Origin: JBKDZR01 sp047971485
GTDB lineage: Bacteria > Pseudomonadota > Alphaproteobacteria > Rhodobacterales > Rhodobacteraceae
Reading direction: 5' to 3'
Length of the DNA stretch: 17,321 nt
Assembly (NCBI GenBank): GCA_047971485.1
Contig: JBKDZR010000135.1
Span: 1 to 17,321 of the forward strand
Shown here: piece by piece, positions 1 through 6,892 of the stretch
Layout of the letters: each line of letters starts with the position of its first letter
Numbering within the stretch: position 1 is the first letter of the stretch
Program-made: the position numbers and the translations under genes
Notes under the pieces: model-generated
What the model was told of the DNA's origin: nothing
What the model saw: the letters and a program-made list of their open reading frames with translations, nothing else
Database searches by the model: none

Positions 1-60
1 CGCATCTCGTATGCGGAATTGAAACGTGCGTAAAAGCGCAACGAAATGGGGAAACCTTAC
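1..60 (+). other. Leader immediately upstream of flagellin
   Basis: These 60 bases precede the flagellin start and probably form part of its 5' untranslated leader. They hold a purine-rich ribosome-binding stretch (GGGGAA, about positions 48-53) spaced for the ATG at 61, and a small inverted repeat (CGCAT at 1-5, ATGCG at 11-15). Frame 1 is open from the window edge to a TAA at 31-33 (reading R-I-S-Y-A-E-L-K-R-A), so the end of another gene is possible but cannot be shown from 10 codons. No convincing sigma-28 or sigma-54 promoter is visible; any promoter may lie upstream of the window. Confidence 0.35.
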
Positions 61-933
61 ATGTCCAGCATTCTGACCAACACCGGCGCAATGGTCGCCC
101 TGCAGACCCTGAAATCGACCAACAACAGCCTTGACAGAACGCAAAATGCCATTTCCACCGGCAAGGATATTGCCTCGGCCAAGGATGGCCCGGCGATTTG
201 GGCCGTTTCCAAGGTGATGGAAGCCGATGTTGGCGCTTTTGATGCTATTCAAAACCAACTTGGTTTGGGGATTGCGACTGTCGGCACGGCCTTGGCCGGT
301 GCGGAAAATATCGTCGAAACCTTCAAGAAAATCGAAGCTCTGGTTATCGATTCCAGTTCCGAAAGTGCAAACCACACTGAAAACGCGAACGAACTTGCCA
401 ACCTGATTGCCGAGATTGGGGGCTATGTCAACAGTTCTCAGTACAATGGTGCCAACCTGCTGCGGAGCAATGTTGATGGCTCCGCCTCTGGTTCAACGAG
501 CCTGTCGATTGTGTCGTCTCTTGACCGGATTGGGTCTGCTGCTACGGCCAATATCACTAGTATCGCAACGGTTGATTTTGAAGCGGCCTATGGGACCTCA
601 GGTGGGACCGCAGCTCCGTCGCTGACGGCTGATATTGACGTTTCTGATGCTGCTGCGGCGCAGGCGTCGCTGGCCAACGTGCTGTCGCATATGGAAACGG
701 CCATCGCCGGTGCGGCAAAACTTGGTGCCGCCGCCCGTCAGATGGAAAACCAGTCCAACTTCATCAGCAAGCTGTCCGACTCACTGAAAACCGGTATCGG
801 CATCATGGTCGATGCCGATATGGAAGAAACCTCGGCACGGCTGCAGGCCCTGCAGGTGCAGCAGCAGCTGGGTATCCAGGCGCTGTCGATTGCCAACCAG
901 GCGCCGCAGAACATCCTGTCGCTCTTCCGCTGA
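61..933 (+). CDS. fliC: Flagellin, filament subunit
   Basis: Flagellin is the exported protein that polymerises into the flagellar filament. The 290-residue product has the usual plan: a conserved helical N-terminal region (about residues 1-135, starting MSSILTNTGAMVALQTL, with the NAISTGKDIASAKDGPA segment), a short Ala/Ser/Thr/Gly-rich variable middle (about 136-205), and a conserved helical C-terminal region ending NQAPQNILSLFR, the typical alphaproteobacterial flagellin tail. The short middle means a reduced outer domain, common in Rhodobacterales. An in-frame ATG at 46 would add MGKPY, but ATG 61 is preferred because flagellins begin at MSSI and the GGGGAA stretch sits about 8 bases before it. 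flaF and flbT follow, as expected for flagellin regulation in this group. No cysteine is present. The family call is very secure; only the start is open. Confidence 0.97.
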   Translation: MSSILTNTGAMVALQTLKSTNNSLDRTQNAISTGKDIASAKDGPAIWAVSKVMEADVGAFDAIQNQLGLGIATVGTALAGAENIVETFKKIEALVIDSSSESANHTENANELANLIAEIGGYVNSSQYNGANLLRSNVDGSASGSTSLSIVSSLDRIGSAATANITSIATVDFEAAYGTSGGTAAPSLTADIDVSDAAAAQASLANVLSHMETAIAGAAKLGAAARQMENQSNFISKLSDSLKTGIGIMVDADMEETSARLQALQVQQQLGIQALSIANQAPQNILSLFR

Positions 934-943
934 TCCTAACGTA

Positions 944-970
944 CCGGGCGGGTCAAATAGACCCGCCCGG
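944..970 (+). terminator. Strong hairpin between fliC and flaF
   Basis: A perfect 10-bp inverted repeat (arms 944-953 and 961-970, nine of ten pairs G:C) flanks a 7-base loop, starting 10 bases after the flagellin stop. No T-run follows, so it is not a canonical intrinsic terminator. It could be a partial terminator or a 3'-end stabiliser that lets fliC mRNA accumulate above the downstream flaF-flbT message. The structure is seen directly; the role is inferred. Confidence 0.6.
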
Positions 971-1021
971 AACATCCGACCAGGACGCAGTTTTGGTCCG
1001 TGATCACCCAGGAGAATTTAC

Positions 1022-1393
1022 GTGAACGCTATTGAAAGGGCCCGAACGGCCTATGCTTCTCCGACCGCTCCGGTCCGTACGACCCAGAGCCTTGAATATG
1101 ATGCCTTTGCCAAGGTCACCAGTCGCCTTGCAGCCAGTGACCCCGAAGGGGGCTATGCCGAGATGCTGCACGCGCTGCAGGACAATCGCCAGCTTTGGCT
1201 CTATGTCGCGACACATGTCGCTGATCCGGCCAATGATCTGCCGCAGGATCTGCGTGCGCGTCTTTTCTACCTGGCCGAATTTACTTTCGCCACCATCAAC
1301 AAGATCATTCTTCACAAGGACAGTCCCGCGATTCTGGTCGAAGTGAATACGGCCGTCATGCGGGGTCTCAAGGCCCAGGAGACGGGGAGATGA
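1022..1393 (+). CDS. flaF: Flagellar biosynthesis regulator FlaF
   Basis: FlaF is a small cytoplasmic alphaproteobacterial protein needed for flagellin production and secretion; in Caulobacter it acts with FlbT in coupling flagellin synthesis to export. The 123-residue product begins MNAIERARTAYAS and carries the family-like segments YDAFAKVTSRLAAS and ALQDNRQLWLYVATHVADP, then a helical C-terminus with FATINKIILH. The start is GTG at 1022, with AGGAGA at 1010-1015 giving good ribosome-binding spacing; no better ATG lies nearby. The gene lies downstream of flagellin past the 944-970 hairpin, and its stop overlaps the flbT start (ATGA at 1390-1393), so the two are translationally coupled. Length and context fit the family well. 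Confidence 0.93.
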   Translation: MNAIERARTAYASPTAPVRTTQSLEYDAFAKVTSRLAASDPEGGYAEMLHALQDNRQLWLYVATHVADPANDLPQDLRARLFYLAEFTFATINKIILHKDSPAILVEVNTAVMRGLKAQETGR

Positions 1394-1794
1394 GTGGCCT
1401 TGTCCTGAAACTCGGGCCGCATGAACGTATCCTGATCAATGGTGCGGTGATCGAGAACGGTGATCGCCGCAGTCGCCTGAATATCGTCACCCCGAACGCC
1501 AGCATCCTGCGCTTGCGGGATGCGCTGCACCCCGAAGAGGTCACAACCCCTGTCCGCCGTGTGTGCTACATCGCACAGCTTGCGCTGTCAGGGGACGCGG
1601 ATCCTGCGGACGCGGTGTCGCAGATGGTCCGCGGAATCGAACAGTTGAAGGCCGTATTCATTTGCGATGAGGGGCGTGAAGGCCTTGATCGTGCGGAAGA
1701 GTGCCTGAACGATGGAAATATCTATCAATGTCTTCGGGCCCTGCGGACGCTTTTGCCTATTGAGGATGCATTGATCGAAGGGGCCCCATCATGA
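1390..1794 (+). CDS. flbT: Flagellar biosynthesis repressor FlbT
   Basis: FlbT is a post-transcriptional regulator of flagellin; in Caulobacter it binds the 5' leader of flagellin mRNA and promotes its decay when export is incomplete. In other alphaproteobacteria it can act positively, so the sign of its effect here is unknown. The 134-residue product begins MSGLVLKLGPHERILING and contains the characteristic ENGDRRSRLNIVTPNASILRLRDAL stretch (about residues 22-46, split here only by sense) and a helical C-terminal half with YQCLRALRTLLPIE. AGGAG at 1377-1381 precedes the ATG by 8 bases. It overlaps flaF upstream and the DUF1217 gene downstream through ATGA junctions, so the three genes form one unit. 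The likely RNA target is the flagellin leader about 1.3 kb upstream. Confidence 0.94.
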   Translation: MSGLVLKLGPHERILINGAVIENGDRRSRLNIVTPNASILRLRDALHPEEVTTPVRRVCYIAQLALSGDADPADAVSQMVRGIEQLKAVFICDEGREGLDRAEECLNDGNIYQCLRALRTLLPIEDALIEGAPS

Positions 1795-2612
1795 GTGGTT
1801 TTATGCCAGTTGTGCCAGCTGGAGGGATGTTGGGCTGGCAGTTCCTGAACCGTACGATGGAAAGCCAGAAAGACGCGTTCAATCGGGCATCGGTGCAGAC
1901 GCGCGACAAAGAATATTTCCGTGAAAAGATCGGCAGCATTACCAGCGCTGAAGAACTGGTTGCAGACCGACGGTTGCTGTCGGTTGCCCTGACAGCCCAC
2001 GGGTTGGAAGAGGACTTGCCAAACCGCTTTTTCATTCGCACGATTCTTGAAAACGCCCCGGGGGATTCCAAGGGGCTTACCGGACGGATGGCGGACAAGC
2101 GCTATGCGGCGCTGTCCGAAACCTTTGGGTTTTATGATTCCCGGGGCCCGCGGACGGGCGATGCCGGGTTCGCTGACAAGGTCCTGGCCAGTTTCCAGGA
2201 GCGCAGCTTTGAACAAGTGGTTGGTGAAAGCGCGCCGGAACTGCGCATCGCAATGAGCATTGAGCGAGAGCTGACCACGGTGATTGACGGTGCGAAGGGA
2301 AACGATGCGCGTTGGTTTGGTGTGATGGGCAGCCCTCCGTTGCGCAAGGTATTTGAAACCGCGCTTGGCTTGCCCGCAAAGTTCGGTGCGTTGGATCTTG
2401 ATCGTCAACTTGATGACTTCAAATTCAAAGCGCGGGCAATTTTCGGGACTGACCAGATCGCCGACTTGGTTGAACCTGAGCATTTGGAAGAGCTGCGTGA
2501 TCGCTATCTGATACGCACAGAGGCCACGAATACCGTTCCGGCCAGCCCTGCGTTGCAGATCCTGACCGGTACCAGCAGCAGCGAATCGATTCTATCGATC
2601 CTTTATTCCTGA
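1791..2612 (+). CDS. DUF1217 family protein of flagellar loci
   Basis: This 273-residue protein matches my memory of the DUF1217 family, found in alphaproteobacterial flagellar clusters and without a firmly assigned function. Recognisable family segments are GGMLGWQFLNRTMESQ (11-26), EYFREKIGSITSAEELVADR (41-60), NRFFIRTILE (78-87), ADKRYAALSETFGF (101-114) and SPPLRKVFETALGLP (181-195). It looks mostly helical, with no signal peptide or membrane segment. The last residues, SSSESILSILYS, resemble the hydrophobic end of flagellin (NILSLFR), which hints at, but does not prove, an exported or axial role. Its ATG overlaps the flbT stop (ATGA at 1791-1794), tying it to flagellin control. Its stop lies 10 bases inside the convergent fliI gene. 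Family call fairly secure; function unknown. Confidence 0.85.
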   Translation: MSGFMPVVPAGGMLGWQFLNRTMESQKDAFNRASVQTRDKEYFREKIGSITSAEELVADRRLLSVALTAHGLEEDLPNRFFIRTILENAPGDSKGLTGRMADKRYAALSETFGFYDSRGPRTGDAGFADKVLASFQERSFEQVVGESAPELRIAMSIERELTTVIDGAKGNDARWFGVMGSPPLRKVFETALGLPAKFGALDLDRQLDDFKFKARAIFGTDQIADLVEPEHLEELRDRYLIRTEATNTVPASPALQILTGTSSSESILSILYS

Positions 2613-3925
2613 TCTTCCCCATCCAGGGCTTTCGCCAGCGCCGCATAGCTTTCGGCGATGCTCTGAACAGTGGTATTTCCGAGGAAAGCCTCGATTGCAG
2701 GGCGTCTGAGGATGGCCTCATCAATCTCTGCATCGGCGCCTTGAACGTAGAGGCCGGCCTGGATCATCAACTCGGCCCGTTCATAGACTCCCAGCAGGCG
2801 GCGCGCGCGGGCCAGTAGCCCGTTTTCCGCGTCACTTGCAGCCTCTGGCAAACTGCGGGAAACGGATCGAAGCAGATCGATAGCCGGATAGCGCCCGCGT
2901 TCAGCAATGACCCGATCCAGAACCACATGCCCGTCCAGCGTACCCCGCAGCGTGTCTGCCACGGGACCTTCCATATCCGAGGCTGCAGCGAGAACCGTGA
3001 AGATCGCAGAAATGTCGCCTTGACCGGGTGCCCCGGGGCCCGCCCGTTCACATAGTTCCATGACGGCCTGTCCCATGGACGGGGGGTATCCGCTGGGGCC
3101 CGCTGTTTCACCAGCCGCCAGTGCGACATCACGATGGGCTTCGGCAAAACGAGTGATCGAATCAGCCAGCAACAGGACATGACGGCCATTGTCGCGGAAG
3201 TGTTCGGCGACGGTCAGACATGCCTGGGCACAGCGCCGCCGGCTGAGAGCAGGGCGATCCGACGTGGCCGTGACGATCACGGCTTTTTCCAGACCTTCTT
3301 TTCCCAAAACCGATTCGGTAAATTGGCGCAATTCTCGGCCCCGTTCCCCAATCAGACCGATCACGACGACATCGGCTTTGGTTTGCTTGGCCAGCAGGCC
3401 CAAAAGGGTGGATTTGCCTACGCCCGATCCAGCAAAAAGGCCCATGCGTTGCCCCTGAACCAAGGGCAGAAAGGTGTTGAAGGCCGCCAAGCCCGTCTCC
3501 ATCCGGTCGCCAAGCGCCCGGCGCGTGGCGGCCGTTGGGGGCGGTCCGGCATACGGCCGCAGGTTTGGACCTTGCATCAGGGGCCGACCGTCAAGCGGCT
3601 GACCATCGGGGTCGATAATGCGGCCGATCCAGCTGTCATCAGGCGCCAGAACCGCCGGGCCGCAATGCCGTACGCGATCCCCTGGGGCTATGCCAGCTGG
3701 TCTGCCATCGGGCAGTGCCAAGGCCTTGTCGCCCTCCATACCGACTATCTCGGCGTTCAGAACACCACTGGCGCCCATGATGTCGATACGGTCGCCCAAT
3801 CGCGCCCCTGAAAGACCTTCGATCGTTAGGGACGATGCGCTGACCCTGGCAATACGCCCGATCCGTCCGCCTGTTTCAACCCGCGCTAACCGCGCCTGCA
3901 ATGCCTCAAGCCCACCTGTTGTCAT
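2603..3925 (-). CDS. fliI: Flagellum-specific export ATPase FliI
   Basis: FliI is the cytoplasmic hexameric ATPase of the flagellar type III export apparatus; it resembles the F1-ATPase beta subunit and helps unload chaperones and feed substrates to FlhA/FlhB. The 440-residue product is of normal length. Visible motifs are the Walker A loop GSGVGKST (166-173, Lys171), the catalytic-glutamate region LIGERGREL (Glu194), Walker B HVLLLADSITRFA (Asp255) and SGYPPSMGQA (278-287). An N-terminal beta-barrel region covers about residues 15-90. The ATG at 3925-3923 has GAGG about 6 bases before it. It stands alone on the minus strand, divergent from flgB and convergent with the DUF1217 gene, without the fliH or fliJ neighbours seen in enteric bacteria. 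Identity is very secure. Confidence 0.97.
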   Translation of the reverse strand: MTTGGLEALQARLARVETGGRIGRIARVSASSLTIEGLSGARLGDRIDIMGASGVLNAEIVGMEGDKALALPDGRPAGIAPGDRVRHCGPAVLAPDDSWIGRIIDPDGQPLDGRPLMQGPNLRPYAGPPPTAATRRALGDRMETGLAAFNTFLPLVQGQRMGLFAGSGVGKSTLLGLLAKQTKADVVVIGLIGERGRELRQFTESVLGKEGLEKAVIVTATSDRPALSRRRCAQACLTVAEHFRDNGRHVLLLADSITRFAEAHRDVALAAGETAGPSGYPPSMGQAVMELCERAGPGAPGQGDISAIFTVLAAASDMEGPVADTLRGTLDGHVVLDRVIAERGRYPAIDLLRSVSRSLPEAASDAENGLLARARRLLGVYERAELMIQAGLYVQGADAEIDEAILRRPAIEAFLGNTTVQSIAESYAALAKALDGEDQE

Positions 3926-4008
3926 CTTTGCCTCATCATTCGTGACAAACGGTTTCTAAACGAATCGCGGTTAAGCCGAGGTTGAAGGTAATCGAGGGAG
4001 AAGCCCCG
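3926..4008. promoter_or_regulatory. Divergent fliI / flgB intergenic region
   Basis: These 83 bases separate the two divergent starts, so promoters for leftward fliI and the rightward nine-gene rod operon should be here. Visible elements are a GAGG ribosome-binding site for fliI next to 3925, GAGGGAG at 3994-4000 for flgB, a small palindrome AAACGGTTT near 3947-3955, and a TTAA half-site at 3971-3974. No clear -35/-10 pair, sigma-54 box or full TTAA-N7-TTAA CtrA site could be read. That transcription starts here is inferred from gene orientation. Confidence 0.5.
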
Positions 4009-4401
4009 ATGTTCGAGAGTTTGAGTTTATTCACCACCGCGTCAGCCCTGGCTGAACATGCAGGGCGCCGTCAGTCTTTGGTCGCCCGCAATATCGCGAA
4101 TGCCAATACCCCGGGCTACAAGGCGCGGGATCTGGAAAGCTTTGCGGACAGCTTTGAACAACCGGGTGTTTTCGAGCTGCGCGGAACCCGGGCCGGCCAT
4201 CGGACACAGCCGATTTCAGGTCTGGGCCCCGGCGTGCGCGAGGTCGTGGACCCGGGTAACGAATCGCCCGACGGCAATTCGGTGTCTCTGGAAAGTGAAA
4301 TGGTCCGTGGGGCCGATATTCGGCAGCAGCATGACCTGGCCGTGACGGTTTACCGAAGCGGCATTGATCTGCTGCGGGCCGGCCTTGGGCGGGCGCGATA
4401 G
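4009..4401 (+). CDS. flgB: Flagellar proximal rod protein FlgB
   Basis: FlgB is one of the rod proteins that form the drive shaft across the periplasm; it is exported without a signal peptide. The 130-residue product begins MFESLSLFTTASALAEHAG and carries the rod-protein signature NIANANTPGYKARD (28-41). Its C-terminal helix (about 95-130) matches the usual rod-protein coiled region. ATG 4009 is chosen because GAGGGAG at 3994-4000 is well placed for it and FlgB proteins begin close to this point. A longer TTG-initiated form from 3982 would read through that site and is unlikely. It is the first gene of the operon, followed at once by flgC, its axial partner. Length is normal. Confidence 0.96.
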   Translation: MFESLSLFTTASALAEHAGRRQSLVARNIANANTPGYKARDLESFADSFEQPGVFELRGTRAGHRTQPISGLGPGVREVVDPGNESPDGNSVSLESEMVRGADIRQQHDLAVTVYRSGIDLLRAGLGRAR

Positions 4402-4410
4402 GAGTGAATG

Positions 4411-4803
4411 ATGAGTGATTTTCTCCAAACCCTGAGCGTTTCTGCCAGCGGTATGCGGGCGCAATCGGAACGCCTGAAACACGTCGCCGAGAATGTCGCC
4501 AACGCTGACACCCCGGGATATCATCGCAAGAGCATGTCGTTCGAGGCGTACGCACCGAATGATCCCAGCGATGGCCGGGTCAAGGCCGGTCCCTTGCAAC
4601 TGGACCGATCCGAATTGAACCGGATCTATGATCCCTCCAATCCGTTGTCGGATGACCAGGGCTTTTACGATGGGTCCAATGTCAACACGCTGCTGGAAAT
4701 CGCCGATTCGCGCGAAGCGCAGCGTGGGTACGAAGCCAATCTGAAAATGTTCGATCAAGCCCGGCAGATGTCGCGGTCGTTGCTCGATCTGTTGCGCCGT
4801 TAA
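4411..4803 (+). CDS. flgC: Flagellar proximal rod protein FlgC
   Basis: FlgC is a rod subunit that assembles with FlgB, FlgF and FliE in the proximal rod. The 130-residue product starts MSDFLQTLSVSASGMRAQSE and carries the signature ENVANADTPGYHRK (27-40). Its C-terminal end DSREAQRGYEANLKMFD then a helical tail is typical of rod and hook proteins. Two adjacent ATGs exist, at 4408 and 4411; the GGAG at 4401-4404 sits 6 bases from the second but only 3 from the first, so 4411 is preferred. The gene follows the flgB stop by 9 bases, and fliE comes 11 bases after its own stop. Identity is secure; the start may differ by one codon. Confidence 0.96.
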   Translation: MSDFLQTLSVSASGMRAQSERLKHVAENVANADTPGYHRKSMSFEAYAPNDPSDGRVKAGPLQLDRSELNRIYDPSNPLSDDQGFYDGSNVNTLLEIADSREAQRGYEANLKMFDQARQMSRSLLDLLRR

Positions 4804-4814
4804 GGAGGCTGACA

Positions 4815-5105
4815 ATGCAAGTTCCTTCCACACTCGCCGCTTTGACCTATGAACGCGCCCGGGCCGCGACCGAACCACAGGCCATTGCGCCAGGCGCCCT
4901 GGGCCAAGCCGCAGGCATGGCGGATGATTTCGCCGAAAGTCTTCGTCAGGCCGAGGTGACGGCCCAAGCGACCATGAACGGCAAGGGCGACACCAACAGC
5001 ATGGTTATGGCGCTGGCCCAGTCCCAGCTGGCCATCGAGACCGTTGTCACGGTTCGCGACAAGGTAGTCGAGGCCTATCAGGAAATCCTGAGAATGCCGG
5101 TCTGA
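4815..5105 (+). CDS. fliE: Flagellar hook-basal body protein FliE
   Basis: FliE joins the MS ring and export gate to the rod and is among the first proteins exported. The 96-residue product is of normal length. Its second half is the diagnostic part, with AQSQLAIETVVTVRDKVV followed by EAYQEILRMPV at the C-terminus, which is the near-invariant FliE ending. The N-terminal half is Ala-rich and less conserved, as usual. AAGGAGG at 4802-4808, overlapping the flgC stop, is a strong ribosome-binding site for ATG 4815. Placement between flgC and fliQ fits its role as the adaptor between rod and gate. Confidence 0.96.
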   Translation: MQVPSTLAALTYERARAATEPQAIAPGALGQAAGMADDFAESLRQAEVTAQATMNGKGDTNSMVMALAQSQLAIETVVTVRDKVVEAYQEILRMPV

Positions 5106-5108
5106 TCC

Positions 5109-5375
5109 ATGACCGAAGGCGTCTTATACGACACATTGCGCCAGGCGCTATGGACCGCAGTGATGATCTCGGTGCCGATCCTTGCCGTGGCGCTGGTGGC
5201 GGGTCTGATCGTGGGCCTTTTCCAGGCGTTGACCTCGATTCAGGAAATGACGCTGACTTTCGTGCCCAAGCTTGCCGCGATCCTGATCGTGTTCTGGATG
5301 AGCATGGGCTTTATGACTGAAACGCTGCGGGATTTCTTTGCCGCAGGACTTATTCCGCTGATCGCAGGAGGCTGA
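5109..5375 (+). CDS. fliQ: Flagellar export gate protein FliQ
   Basis: FliQ is a small membrane subunit of the export gate; copies surround the FliP/FliR core to form the channel through which rod and filament proteins pass. The 88-residue product has two hydrophobic helices (about 15-38 and 52-72) and the signature FQALTSIQEMTLTFVPK between them. Size matches the family. It starts 3 bases after the fliE stop with only a weak ribosome-binding site, suggesting translational coupling. Its gate partners fliR, flhB and flhA lie on the opposite strand 4.6 kb and more downstream, and fliP is not in the window, so gate genes are split over several units here. Confidence 0.96.
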   Translation: MTEGVLYDTLRQALWTAVMISVPILAVALVAGLIVGLFQALTSIQEMTLTFVPKLAAILIVFWMSMGFMTETLRDFFAAGLIPLIAGG

Positions 5376-5376
5376 C

Positions 5377-6093
5377 ATGGCCAATATTACCTATGCGATC
5401 CTGACGCGGCAGGCCGGTTTGCGTCAGGAAATGCAGGTTGTTGCCAACAACCTTGCCAATATTTCGACCCGCGGGTTCCAGCGCGAAGGCGTGGTTTTCT
5501 CGGAATTCGTCGCTGCAACGGAGAATGCCGACAATTCGTTGTCCATGGCTACGGCCAAGGGGCGCGTGATCGATCGCACCCAGGGCCAGTTGGCGCCAAC
5601 CGGGGGGCAGTTCGATTTTGCCATCGAAGGTGAAGGCTATTTCCTGATCGATACACCTCAGGGGCAGCGGCTGAGCCGGGCGGGAAATTTCCATCCCGGG
5701 CCGACCGGGGAAATGGTTAATCCGGATGGGTACCTTTTGCTGGATGCCGGGGGGGCGCCTGTGTTCGTGCCGCCCGATACGGTGACGCTGAAACTGGGCC
5801 GCGATGGAACGCTGAGCGCGGATGAAACGCCGCTTACCCAGATCGGCCTGTTCGTGCCTGAGGATATGAAAGATCTCAAGCGCGATGCGGGGCTGCTTTA
5901 CGAGGTCGAGGGCGAAATCATTCCTGCCGAAGATGCCGTGCTGGTGCAGGGTTTTCTGGAGAACAGTAATGTCGACCCGATCCTCGAAGTGGCCCGGATG
6001 ATCGAGGTGCAGCGTGCTTATGAACAGGGCCGTAACCTGATGATGGCCGATGATGAACGGCTAAAATCCACAATCGAAACACTCGGAAGCTAG
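5377..6093 (+). CDS. flgF: Flagellar basal-body rod protein FlgF
   Basis: FlgF is a proximal rod protein. The 238-residue product has the N-terminal rod signature QVVANNLANISTRGFQREG (20-38), a central beta-rich domain containing FDFAIEGEGYFLIDTPQG, which is typical of FlgF/FlgG/FlgE, and the C-terminal EVARMIEVQRAYEQGRNLM helix region. It is shorter than the 261-residue neighbour FlgG, as expected for FlgF. AGGAGG at 5366-5371, at the end of fliQ, gives a strong ribosome-binding site for ATG 5377, one base past the fliQ stop. The order flgF then flgG, with the shorter protein first, supports the naming. The alternative is a generic hook-basal body family protein. Confidence 0.94.
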   Translation: MANITYAILTRQAGLRQEMQVVANNLANISTRGFQREGVVFSEFVAATENADNSLSMATAKGRVIDRTQGQLAPTGGQFDFAIEGEGYFLIDTPQGQRLSRAGNFHPGPTGEMVNPDGYLLLDAGGAPVFVPPDTVTLKLGRDGTLSADETPLTQIGLFVPEDMKDLKRDAGLLYEVEGEIIPAEDAVLVQGFLENSNVDPILEVARMIEVQRAYEQGRNLMMADDERLKSTIETLGS

Positions 6094-6102
6094 GAGCAAA
6101 TC

Positions 6103-6888
6103 ATGCGCGCTCTTCAAATTGCCGCGACCGGAATGACCGCCCAGCAGATGCGGGTTGAAGTCATTTCCAACAACCTCGCCAACATGAGCACGACAGCCTA
6201 TAATGCCCGTCGCGCGGAATTTTCGGACCTGCATTATCAACAGGTTGAACGCCCCGGTACGGTTAATGCCGCCGATGGAACCGTTCTGCCTACGGGGATC
6301 CAGCTGGGTCTTGGGGTGCGGCCGTCTGCCGTCTCGGTCACGCTGGAACAAGGGTCGCTCAGCCAAACCGGCGGCGATCTGGATGTCGCGATCGAGGGCA
6401 GCGGATATCTGGAAATCACGCTGCCCAGTGGCGAAGCGGCCTATACCCGGGACGGTGGCCTGAAACGCTCGGCGGAAGGTGTGATCGTCTCGTCCGAGGG
6501 CTTTCCCGTTTCGCCCGAGATCGTGATCCCCGACGATGCGATCAGCCTGTCGATCAATCCCGATGGTGAAGTTTACGCGTATTTCGATGATCAGGTCGAA
6601 GCGGAGCTTTTGGGCAGGTTTACCATGGCCGGGTTTACCAACCCCCGGGGCCTGGAAGCGATCGGTGGCGGGCTGTTCCGTGAAACCGAGGCTTCCGGCC
6701 CGGCAGCTGCGGGCGATCCGGGCACCGATGGTTTGGGCGTGCTGCGGCAGGGATATCTGGAAAGTTCCTCGGTCGATGCGGTCCGTGAGGTCACTGAACT
6801 GATCGAGGCACAGCGTGGCTATGAACTGAACGCCAAGGTTATCACGGCTGCGGACCAGATGATGTCGACCACCAGCCAGGTGCGCTGA
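6103..6888 (+). CDS. flgG: Flagellar distal rod protein FlgG
   Basis: FlgG forms the distal rod, to which the hook is later joined and around which the P and L rings sit. The 261-residue product is exactly the usual size. It begins MRALQIAATGMTAQQMRVEV and shows VISNNLANMSTTAYNARRAEF (20-40), the central IEGSGYLEITLPSG segment and the C-terminal SSVDAVREVTELIEAQRGYE followed by NAKVI and a TSQVR end. GGAG at 6093-6096 lies 6 bases before ATG 6103. It follows flgF by 9 bases and precedes flgA and flgH, whose products build the rings that FlgG passes through. Identity is very secure. Confidence 0.97.
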   Translation: MRALQIAATGMTAQQMRVEVISNNLANMSTTAYNARRAEFSDLHYQQVERPGTVNAADGTVLPTGIQLGLGVRPSAVSVTLEQGSLSQTGGDLDVAIEGSGYLEITLPSGEAAYTRDGGLKRSAEGVIVSSEGFPVSPEIVIPDDAISLSINPDGEVYAYFDDQVEAELLGRFTMAGFTNPRGLEAIGGGLFRETEASGPAAAGDPGTDGLGVLRQGYLESSSVDAVREVTELIEAQRGYELNAKVITAADQMMSTTSQVR

Positions 6889-6892
6889 TCCG

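Noticed and set aside
1..33. Open frame RISYAELKRA ending with TAA at 31-33, possibly the 3' end of an upstream gene
   Set aside because: Ten codons at a window edge are open by chance more than half the time; no family could be recognised and the sequence before it is not available.
19..33. TTGA-N7-GTAA upstream of flagellin as a CtrA box
   Set aside because: A 6-of-8 match is weak, overlaps a possible coding end and lies too close to the flagellin start to be convincing as a promoter element.
1725..2483. 252-residue minus-strand open frame opposite flbT/DUF1217
   Set aside because: It runs against convincing plus-strand coding genes with clear ribosome-binding sites and overlaps, and its product has no recognisable domain; it is a shadow of G+C-rich coding DNA.
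3956..3974. CTAA and TTAA near each other in the fliI/flgB gap as a CtrA box
   Set aside because: The two half-sites are separated by 11 bases rather than 7, and no other spacing gives a good match.
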